Source of the DNA: Lachnospiraceae bacterium
GTDB taxonomy: Bacteria > Bacillota > Clostridia > Lachnospirales > Lachnospiraceae
Direction of reading: 5' to 3'
Assembly: GCA_020860755.1 (NCBI GenBank)
Contig: JAJBTQ010000022.1
Span: 1-38,302, forward strand
DNA: 38,302 bases
Shown here piece after piece: positions 15,601 through 22,491 of the stretch. The translations under genes were made by a program, and so were the position numbers. The number at the start of each line of letters is the position of its first letter. The stretch's first letter is position 1. The notes beneath the pieces were generated by a model. The model did not search any database, was not told the origin of the DNA, and was given only the letters and a program-made list of their open reading frames with translations.

Positions 15601-16305
15601 CTACTCTAAGATCTCATCGATGCGCTCAGCCACATCCTCCTGAAACTGAGTCCAGGCCTCAGGGTGTTCTACATAGTAGAGCGGACAGAGCTTTCCGGTG
15701 ATGTCGTAATGGCGCATCACGTCGTTCGCTGAGAGTCCCTCTCTGGCACAGAGCCATGCGGCCAGGTCGACCGTGGCATCGTAGGTTGCCTGGTTAAACG
15801 ACCCATCCTCATTCTCGTAGCAGCATTCAATGGCGACCGTATCCGTGTTCCGGGTGTTCGAAGCGTAAGCGATCTCCGCCGTCGGGATGCACTGCACGAT
15901 CTCGCCCTCCAATCCCACAACAAAATGCGCACTGGCCTTTGCTTCATGTGTGTCCTTTAAATTTTCAAAATAGTTTCGATTGGCGATCGCGGAAGTCCCC
16001 GGGTTCGCGGTATAATGGATCACGATCCCGTCGATCTGCTGCATCTCGATCCCCGGCCGGGAGTAGTCATTGATCGTCAAAAGGTCAATGTCGAGTTCCG
16101 GTTCAGCCGCGGCGATCCGATCCTCCCGCTGCTGTTCCTCCTCGACCAGTCTCTGCTCTTCCACCTTTGCGCGGTAGTTTCTGGCGCCGCGTACGATAAA
16201 GACAAGTGCGATCACACAGACAATGCAGATCAGCACCGTCACGAGCACGCGCCTGCGTTTTCGCTTTCCGGTTTTCTTTTTCTGTCCTTTTTTCCGACTC
16301 GCCAT
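15601..16305 (-). CDS. Membrane-anchored N-acetylmuramoyl-L-alanine amidase (Amidase_2 type)
   Basis: A 234-residue protein with a very basic N terminus (1-19), one membrane helix (about 20-39), a short coiled-coil-like spacer and an extracellular amidase_2/PGRP-like domain. Zinc ligands fit His97 (IVIHYTANPG), His199 (MRHYDITGK) and Cys207 (KLCP). The SAHFVVGLEGEIVQCIP and DTVAIECC blocks are typical. It cleaves the bond between N-acetylmuramic acid and L-alanine in peptidoglycan. It is the first gene of a set with the HEAT-methyltransferase and CapA-like genes, downstream of the nifU terminator. The ATG has CAGGAGAG upstream. Confidence 0.92.
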   Translation of the reverse strand: MASRKKGQKKKTGKRKRRRVLVTVLICIVCVIALVFIVRGARNYRAKVEEQRLVEEEQQREDRIAAAEPELDIDLLTINDYSRPGIEMQQIDGIVIHYTANPGTSAIANRNYFENLKDTHEAKASAHFVVGLEGEIVQCIPTAEIAYASNTRNTDTVAIECCYENEDGSFNQATYDATVDLAAWLCAREGLSANDVMRHYDITGKLCPLYYVEHPEAWTQFQEDVAERIDEILE

Positions 16306-16360
16306 ATACGCTCTCCTGAAAACAGCTTTATTTTACCATGCCTGCAGGAAAAATGCGACC

Positions 16361-16395
16361 AAAAAAGAAGGATACGCTTACGTTGGCGTATCCTT
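16361..16395 (-). terminator. Rho-independent terminator after nifU
   Basis: A 10-bp perfect stem (arms 16368-16377 and 16386-16395, AAGGATACGC / GCGTATCCTT) with an 8-base loop, followed on the minus strand by a C and six T. It lies 18 bp past the nifU stop and separates the Fe-S pair from the amidase gene. Confidence 0.88.
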
Positions 16396-16412
16396 CCATA
16401 CTGCATACCTTT

Positions 16413-16844
16413 TTACATCTGACAGTTTTCACAGTCTTCCATGTTTTTAAACAGGTCTTCGTCGTAAGCGATGCCGTTCTTGTCATAGTAGTCCTTGACG
16501 GCTGCTTTCACCGCTTCCTCCGCCAGCACGGAGCAGTGGATCTTGTGGGTCGGAAGCCCGTCCAGCGCCTCGACCACGGCACGATTGGAGAGCTCGAGCG
16601 CATCCTCCACTTTCTTGCCTTTTATGAGCTCTGTCGCCATGGAACTGGTCGCAATGGCAGAACCGCAGCCGAATGTATTAAACTTGCAGTCTGTGATCAC
16701 TCCGTCGTCATCAATCTTTAAATACATCTTCATGATATCCCCGCACTTTGCGTTGCCGACCTCGCCGACCCCGTCGGCGTCCTCGATCTTGCCGACATTG
16801 CGCGGGTTCTGAAAATGGTCCATTACTTTTTCACTATATAACAT
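16413..16844 (-). CDS. Fe-S cluster assembly scaffold, IscU/NifU N-terminal type
   Basis: A 143-residue scaffold on which [2Fe-2S]/[4Fe-4S] clusters are built with sulfur from the adjacent cysteine desulfurase. The three ligand cysteines are C34 (NAKCGD, with Asp36), C60 (TFGCGSAIA) and C104 (HCSVLAEEA). The C terminus adds a small CENC pair (138 and 141), common in clostridial versions. It overlaps the end of nifS by 11 bp, so the two are translationally coupled and form a minimal nifS-nifU module. An intrinsic terminator follows. Confidence 0.95.
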   Translation of the reverse strand: MLYSEKVMDHFQNPRNVGKIEDADGVGEVGNAKCGDIMKMYLKIDDDGVITDCKFNTFGCGSAIATSSMATELIKGKKVEDALELSNRAVVEALDGLPTHKIHCSVLAEEAVKAAVKDYYDKNGIAYDEDLFKNMEDCENCQM

Positions 16845-18021
16845 GTTCTGTCTCTCCTTTCTCCAGACTCTCCCAAACCGGAGACATATCTCTTAAATAT
16901 TCCACGATACCGGGAAGGATCCCGATCACATACTCAACCTCCTCCATCGTGTTGTACTCCGACAGTGTCAGCCGCAGTGACCCGTGCGCGACCGAGTGCG
17001 GAAGCCCAATGGCTAAGAGCACATGGGACGGATCCAGGGACCCGGATGTACAGGCCGAACCGGATGAGGCCGCTACCCCATTCAGATCGAGCATCAACAG
17101 CAGGGACTCTCCCTCAATGCCCTCAAAGCAGAAGTGCACGTTGCCGGGAAGCCGTTTTGTAGGGTGACCGTTTAACTTCGAATGCGGAATCTGCGAAAGC
17201 CCCTCGATCAGACGGTCCCTCATGGCAGTCTCTTTTTTCTCATTTTCCTCACGGCGGGAAAGGATATCCTTTAAGGCTGCCGCCATTCCGAGAATGGCCG
17301 GAATATTTTCCGTGCCGGCGCGCTTACCTCTCTCCTGCGCACCACCCTCGATAATGTTGGACAGGATGATGCCCCGTCTCGCGTACAGACATCCCACGCC
17401 TTTCGGCCCGTGAAACTTATGCCCGGAAAGGGAGAGAAGGTCGATGTTCTGCTCTTTCACATTGATATCTAAGTGACCGACCGCCTGCACTGCGTCTGTG
17501 TGAAAAAATACTTTTTTCTCCCGGCAGATTGCTCCGATCTCCGAGATGGGCTGTATACTTCCGATCTCGTTGTTCGCGTACATGATCGATACGAGACAGG
17601 TGTCCGGCCGAATCGCCGCCTCCACCTGCTCCGGGTAGACCATGCCCTCGGGATGGACGTCCAAGTAGGTGACCTCAAAGCCTTCCTTCTCGAGCTTTTG
17701 CAGCGTATGCAGCACAGCATGGTGCTCAAACGCGCTTGAGATAATGTGCCTCTTGTCCCGCTTTGCGCCCCAGCGCGCGATCGAAACGAGCGCCTGATTA
17801 TCGGCCTCGCTGCCGCCGGATGTAAAGATGATCTCGTGCGGCTCTGCCCCGATGCACTCCGCAATGTCTGCCCGGGCCTGCTCCAGCTGTTCCTTTGCCA
17901 GCTGTCCCACCGTGTGAAGGCTGGAGGCATTGCCGTACTGCTCTTCAAGCGCCGGGATCATGGCGTCCAAAGCGGCCCTGCTCATGGGTGTCGTTGCCGC
18001 GTTGTCAAAATACACTTCCAT
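16834..18021 (-). CDS. nifS: Cysteine desulfurase NifS/IscS family
   Basis: A 395-residue PLP enzyme that supplies sulfur from cysteine for Fe-S cluster assembly. PLP is expected on Lys202 (SGHKFHGPKG), and the persulfide cysteine is Cys324 in SSGSACTSGSLDPSHVL, a loop of group I (NifS/IscS-like) length. The frame extends upstream to 18126, but that stretch overlaps the promoter; ATG 18021 (MEVYFDNAATTPMS) is the family start, though its ribosome binding site is weak. It overlaps nifU. A near-consensus promoter and a leader hairpin lie upstream. No iscR-type regulator is present next to it. Confidence 0.95.
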   Translation of the reverse strand: MEVYFDNAATTPMSRAALDAMIPALEEQYGNASSLHTVGQLAKEQLEQARADIAECIGAEPHEIIFTSGGSEADNQALVSIARWGAKRDKRHIISSAFEHHAVLHTLQKLEKEGFEVTYLDVHPEGMVYPEQVEAAIRPDTCLVSIMYANNEIGSIQPISEIGAICREKKVFFHTDAVQAVGHLDINVKEQNIDLLSLSGHKFHGPKGVGCLYARRGIILSNIIEGGAQERGKRAGTENIPAILGMAAALKDILSRREENEKKETAMRDRLIEGLSQIPHSKLNGHPTKRLPGNVHFCFEGIEGESLLLMLDLNGVAASSGSACTSGSLDPSHVLLAIGLPHSVAHGSLRLTLSEYNTMEEVEYVIGILPGIVEYLRDMSPVWESLEKGETEHVI

Positions 18022-18057
18022 ATCTAATATCACACTTTCTGTCAGAAATTCTCGAAA

Positions 18058-18089
18058 ACAAAAACCATACCGCGATGATATGGTTTTGT
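18058..18089 (-). promoter_or_regulatory. Leader hairpin upstream of nifS
   Basis: A dyad with arms 18061-18069 (AAAACCATA) and 18079-18087 (TATGGTTTT), extendable with one bulge, lies a few bases downstream of the predicted nifS transcription start. On the minus strand it is followed by TTGTTTT, so it could act as a weak attenuator or as an RNA/protein-binding element. No function is established from sequence. Confidence 0.4.
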
Positions 18090-18097
18090 CTGATCTT

Positions 18098-18126
18098 ATA
18101 TTACCGTGTAATTTCCTGTATGTCAA
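18098..18126 (-). promoter_or_regulatory. Near-consensus sigma-A promoter for nifS-nifU
   Basis: On the minus strand TTGACA (18126-18121) and TAATAT (18103-18098) are separated by exactly 17 bases. The predicted transcript start near 18091 leaves a leader of about 70 bases containing a hairpin. It lies between the orphan 112-residue gene and nifS. Confidence 0.82.
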
Positions 18127-18167
18127 TAGGATTTAAGGAAATTAAACTCCTGTATTTTTGTAGGGAA

Positions 18168-18506
18168 TTATTCATACAGCTTCTCTATGCCGTTCACAAT
18201 CCTCCTTAGCCGCATTCTTGGAATAAATTTGCGGAGTGGGAAACTGCTTATATCCAGCTCACCTATATCTTTGTCGCCCAAAAGCGAATTGCCGGCTATC
18301 CATGCAGAGAGTGAGATCTTGTCGGAGTCATAGGTAAAGTAGATACACATGACGGAAGCCAGCCGTTCCATGTCCAGGTGCCAGATGACCGCCCCTTTTT
18401 GTACTACCTGCCGCTTGAATTCCTTGTCCGTAAGATACACTTCCAGCTTAGATTTTGCCGCGCCGCGACTTCCTGTGAACGGAATTATCACTCGTGTTCT
18501 TGACAT
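18168..18506 (-). CDS. Hypothetical protein, 112 residues
   Basis: I do not recognise this protein. It is basic at both ends, has no membrane segment, and contains one central stretch that could be a beta-rich domain (GAVIWHLDMERLASVMCIYFTY is broken here only for description: GAVIWHLD, then MCIYFTYD) followed by a basic RKFIPRMRLRR motif near the C terminus. It is very likely translated: ATG 18506 has a strong AGGAGGGG site 6 bases upstream, and it starts 30 bp after the purL stop, so it probably rides on the purL transcript. Its codon use looks slightly more AT-rich than its neighbours. No motif supports a function. Confidence 0.7.
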   Translation of the reverse strand: MSRTRVIIPFTGSRGAAKSKLEVYLTDKEFKRQVVQKGAVIWHLDMERLASVMCIYFTYDSDKISLSAWIAGNSLLGDKDIGELDISSFPLRKFIPRMRLRRIVNGIEKLYE

Positions 18507-18536
18507 ATTTTTCCCCTCCTGAAATTTCTCTGCTGT

Positions 18537-21500
18537 TTATTCCGTGAAATACCGTACACCCGATTCAAACACTTTCATATCCTGCTCGCCGTATATGTTG
18601 ACGGCCACTCCGTCTCCGCGTCGCTCCACATGAGCCATCTTGCCGAGCACGCGGCCATCCGGACTCGTAATGCCCTCGATCGCCATGTAAGAGCCATTGA
18701 CGTTCCACTCCTCGTCCATCGTGGGCATGCCGTTTTCATCGACGTACTGCGTCGCTACCTGGCCGTTTGCAAACAGCTGATCGATACATGCCTGCGGAGC
18801 TGCAAACCGCCCTTCCCCGTGGGAAGCCGGGCTGGTGTAGACCTGTCCGAGCTCTGCGCACATAAGCCACGGAGATTTATTCGAGACGACCTTGGTATAT
18901 ACCATTTTTGAGATGTGACGGCCGATCGTGTTGTAAGTGAGCGTCGGTGAATCGGCCGTGCCGTCCACTATGTGCCCGGTCGGGACAAGCCCCAGCTTGA
19001 TCAGAGCCTGGAACCCGTTGCAGATGCCGAGCATCAATCCGTCCCTCTCATCTAAAAGCCGCCCGATCGCATCCTTCATCTTCGCATTGCGAAACGCGGT
19101 CGCAAAGAACTTCGCTGAGCCCTCCGGCTCATCTCCCGCAGAGAATCCTCCGGGGAACATGACGATCTGCGACCGGTCGATCGCCTCTACAAAAGCATCT
19201 ACCGAGTCACGTATATCTCCGGCAGTCAGGTTCTTAAAGACCTTTGTCACGACATCGGCTCCCGCGCGCTCAAAGGCTCTCGCCGAATCGTACTCACAGT
19301 TCGTGCCGGGGAAGACCGGAAGGAAAACGGTCGGCCTGGCTACTTTATGTTTGCAGATGTATATATTCTTCTCATCGTAAAGGTTTAAAGGAAGCGTGGT
19401 CGTCTCGCTGCCCGCCCGCGTCGGGAAGACTTTCTCGAGTGTGCCCGTCCAGGCATCCAAAGCCTCTTCCAAAGGGATCACGACATCGCAGTAACAAAAA
19501 ACCTGTCTGTCCGTGACCTCTCCGACTTCGGAAACGCTTTCATCAAGGCCCGACGCCTTAAATGTCTGCTTTATCGAATCAACATCCTCTGCCGCGGTCT
19601 CTGCCACAAGACTGCCGAAACCGGGCCCGAATACTGTCTCCGGTGCGATATCCCCATCAAGTGTAACGCCCAGCTTGTTGCCAAAGGCCATCTTGCTGAC
19701 CGCGGCCGCCAGTCCGTGCGCGTCGAGCGCATAGACAGCCGTGAGCTTTTTCTCCTGCATCAGCTGATGGACGACATCATATAATCTGCCTGCCTGTTCG
19801 TAGTCCGGCAGGTCATATTCGTCGGTATCGATCGCAAAGAGCAGCATTGCATCGCCGGCTTTTTTAAGCTCCGGTGTCACAATGTCCCGCTCACGCGCTA
19901 CGTCTACCGCAAAGGAGACAAGGGTCGGCGGTACATCAATGTCGTTGAACGACCCGGACATGGAGTCCTTTCCCCCGATCGAAGGCAGTCCGAACCCCAT
20001 CTGAGCACTGTAGGCACCGAGCAGTGCCGCAAACGGCTGACTCCAGCGGGACGGATCCTCACTCATCCGGCGAAAATACTCCTGAAAACTGAAGCGGATC
20101 TTCCGGTGGTCTCCGCCCGCTGCGACGATCTTCGCAACGGACTCTGTCACCGCATAGGCCGCGCCGTGGTAAGGGCTCCAGCTCGACAGATACGGGTCGA
20201 AGCCATAGCTCATAAGCGTCACCGCGTCACTTTTTCCCGTCATGACCGGCACCTTGGACGCCATCGCCTGCGTCTCTGTCAGCTGATAACGCCCTCCGTA
20301 CGGCATATATACACTGCCCGCCCCTATGGACGAATCAAACATCTCGACCAATCCTTTCTGGGAGCAGACATTTAAGTCTCTCAATGTGTCGATCCACGCG
20401 GCGTGTATGTCGCCCGCACTCAGGTCTTCCGCCACCGTATCGATCGCGGTCCGGCGGAGGTAATTGTCCTTCTCGGACGGGATATCCACCGTCACCCGGG
20501 TCTCCTGATGCGCTCCGTTCGTGTCCAGGAAAGACCGGGAGATATCAACGATCTCCTTTCCTCTCCATAAGAGCACCAGCCGGGGATCCTCTGTTACGAC
20601 AGCCACGGGAACGGCCTCCAGATTCTCTTCCGCCGCGTAGGCAAGAAACTGATCCACGTTCTCGGGCGCGACGACTACAGCCATCCGCTCCTGAGACTCG
20701 GAGATTGCGAGCTCCGTACCGTCAAGGCCGGCATATTTCTTCGGCACCTTATCGAGCTCAATGCGCAGCCCGTCGGCCAGTTCCCCGATGGCTACAGAGA
20801 CACCGCCCGCGCCGAAATCGTTGCATTTTTTAATCATATGGGCGACTTCCTCCCGTCGGAACAGGCGCTGGATCTTCCGCTCAGTCGGCGGATTTCCTTT
20901 CTGCACCTCGGCACCGCAGGTGTCAATGGATGCCGTGTTATGTGCCTTGGAAGAACCGGTCGCACCGCCGCAGCCGTCCCTTCCGGTCCGTCCGCCGAGC
21001 AGGATGATCACATCACCCGGATCAGAGGTCAAACGCTGTACGGCCCGCCTCGGAGCCGCGCCTAAAACGGCACCGATCTCCATCCGCTTTGCCACATAGC
21101 TGGGATGATAGATCTCCTTGACCAGCCCCGTCGCCAGCCCGATCTGGTTGCCGTAGGAGCTGTAGCCGCCCGCTGCGGATCGCACAATGCTCTTTTGTGG
21201 GAGCTTGCCCTCAAGGGTCTCCTCCACCGGCTGCGTCGGATCTGCCGCGCCGGTCACACGCATGGCCTGATACACGTAAGTGCGTCCGGATAAGGGATCC
21301 CGGATCGCGCCGCCCAGACAGGTGGCCGCGCCGCCGAACGGCTCGATCTCAGTCGGATGATTGTGTGTCTCATTTTTAAAGTTGATGAGCCACTCCTCCT
21401 CTTTGCCGTCTACAGTGATCGGGACCACGATAGAACAGGCATTGATCTCATCCGACTCCTCCTGATCGTTTAACTTTCCCTCTTTTTTTAATTGTTTCAT

Positions 21501-22343
21501 CGCCATTAAGGCCAGATCCATCAGACAGACGTACTTGTCAGGCCGGTCGGCATAAATCTCGTCAAAACTGTCCCGGTACTGTTCGTAGGCTGCGCGGATC
21601 GGCTCGAGATAATATCCGTCGCCGAAGGATACATCCGTAAGCTCCGTGGAAAACGTCGTGTGGCGGCAGTGATCCGACCAGTAGGTGTCCAGCACGCGGA
21701 TCTCCGTCATCGTCGGATCCCGGTGCTCTTCATTTGCAAAGTAGTTTCGAATATAAAGGAAATCCCGAAATGTCATGGCCAGACCGAGGGAGTCATATAA
21801 CTCCATAAACGCCTCCTCAGGCATCGCGGTAAATCCGTCAAGCACAGCGACATCGTCAGGCTCGGCAAAGTCCTGAACAAGTGTCTCCGGCTTATCGAGA
21901 CCGGTCTCCCGCGAATCCACCGGATTGATGCAGTGGCGCTTGATGGCCTCCAGCTCGGCATCGCTTACCTTTCCCTCTATGACATAGGTGGTCGCGGAGC
22001 GGATTAAGGGTTCCTCGTTTTCATTTAAGAGCTTCACACACTGCTCTGCTGAGTCTGCCCTCTGATCAAACTGTCCCGGCAGATACTCGACGGAAAAGAC
22101 CGCTGCCCCGTGTGCGTCAAAGCTCTCTTCATATACATCATCAACCGGCGGTTCCGAAAATACGCTGACCAAAGCATCCCGGTAAGTCTCATCCGATATA
22201 TTTTCCACATCGTAGCGGATAAGCACCCGTACGTTTGTCACTCCCCCGATCCCGAGATAGCTTTTGATCTCGGATAAGAGCTCCTTTGCCTGCACCGCAT
22301 AAGGCTCTTTTTTCTCCACGTAGACTCTGCGCACTTTACTCAT
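18537..22343 (-). CDS. purL: Phosphoribosylformylglycinamidine synthase, large single-chain type
   Basis: A 1268-residue purine biosynthesis enzyme converting FGAR, ATP and glutamine to FGAM. It is the long form combining PurS-like, PurL and PurQ functions, unlike the split three-gene form of Bacillus. An N-terminal region and linker are followed by two AIR-synthase-like halves with FKNETHNHPTEIEPFGGAAT, then GGKDSMSGSF. The C-terminal class I glutaminase domain (about residues 1010-1268) has FPGTNCEYD, FPGGFSAGDE and the catalytic Cys in GICNGFQAL. The ATG has a CGGAGGAG site. It stands alone here, without other pur genes in the window, though apt lies 6 kb away. Confidence 0.97.
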   Translation of the reverse strand: MSKVRRVYVEKKEPYAVQAKELLSEIKSYLGIGGVTNVRVLIRYDVENISDETYRDALVSVFSEPPVDDVYEESFDAHGAAVFSVEYLPGQFDQRADSAEQCVKLLNENEEPLIRSATTYVIEGKVSDAELEAIKRHCINPVDSRETGLDKPETLVQDFAEPDDVAVLDGFTAMPEEAFMELYDSLGLAMTFRDFLYIRNYFANEEHRDPTMTEIRVLDTYWSDHCRHTTFSTELTDVSFGDGYYLEPIRAAYEQYRDSFDEIYADRPDKYVCLMDLALMAMKQLKKEGKLNDQEESDEINACSIVVPITVDGKEEEWLINFKNETHNHPTEIEPFGGAATCLGGAIRDPLSGRTYVYQAMRVTGAADPTQPVEETLEGKLPQKSIVRSAAGGYSSYGNQIGLATGLVKEIYHPSYVAKRMEIGAVLGAAPRRAVQRLTSDPGDVIILLGGRTGRDGCGGATGSSKAHNTASIDTCGAEVQKGNPPTERKIQRLFRREEVAHMIKKCNDFGAGGVSVAIGELADGLRIELDKVPKKYAGLDGTELAISESQERMAVVVAPENVDQFLAYAAEENLEAVPVAVVTEDPRLVLLWRGKEIVDISRSFLDTNGAHQETRVTVDIPSEKDNYLRRTAIDTVAEDLSAGDIHAAWIDTLRDLNVCSQKGLVEMFDSSIGAGSVYMPYGGRYQLTETQAMASKVPVMTGKSDAVTLMSYGFDPYLSSWSPYHGAAYAVTESVAKIVAAGGDHRKIRFSFQEYFRRMSEDPSRWSQPFAALLGAYSAQMGFGLPSIGGKDSMSGSFNDIDVPPTLVSFAVDVARERDIVTPELKKAGDAMLLFAIDTDEYDLPDYEQAGRLYDVVHQLMQEKKLTAVYALDAHGLAAAVSKMAFGNKLGVTLDGDIAPETVFGPGFGSLVAETAAEDVDSIKQTFKASGLDESVSEVGEVTDRQVFCYCDVVIPLEEALDAWTGTLEKVFPTRAGSETTTLPLNLYDEKNIYICKHKVARPTVFLPVFPGTNCEYDSARAFERAGADVVTKVFKNLTAGDIRDSVDAFVEAIDRSQIVMFPGGFSAGDEPEGSAKFFATAFRNAKMKDAIGRLLDERDGLMLGICNGFQALIKLGLVPTGHIVDGTADSPTLTYNTIGRHISKMVYTKVVSNKSPWLMCAELGQVYTSPASHGEGRFAAPQACIDQLFANGQVATQYVDENGMPTMDEEWNVNGSYMAIEGITSPDGRVLGKMAHVERRGDGVAVNIYGEQDMKVFESGVRYFTE

Positions 22344-22405
22344 AAAATCTCCTCCGAAATTCCAAACAACCGGTCGGAAACGTCTTCGTTCCTCTCTCTA
22401 TATTT

Positions 22406-22434
22406 ATTTTAAAACTCCTGTCTGTCTTTGTACA
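22406..22434 (-). promoter_or_regulatory. Probable promoter for purL
   Basis: In the 148-bp gap between the helicase gene and purL, minus-strand TGTACA (22434-22429) and TAAAAT (22411-22406) are 17 bases apart. The -35 box matches consensus at four of six positions. The leader of about 60 bases is too short for a purine riboswitch, and none is seen. Confidence 0.45.
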
Positions 22435-22491
22435 GTAAAAAGTAATCCCGTCTCCATTTTTTCGAGACAGTACGATGTGAAAGACGAGGCT

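Noticed and set aside
20384-20833. A 149-codon Arg/Pro-rich plus-strand ORF inside purL
   Set aside because: It is a shadow frame of GC-rich purL with no start signal, and its composition is typical of antisense frames.
22440-22475. Five-base dyad (GTCTC/GAGAC) after the helicase gene as a terminator
   Set aside because: The stem is too short, and the T-run begins eight bases after it.
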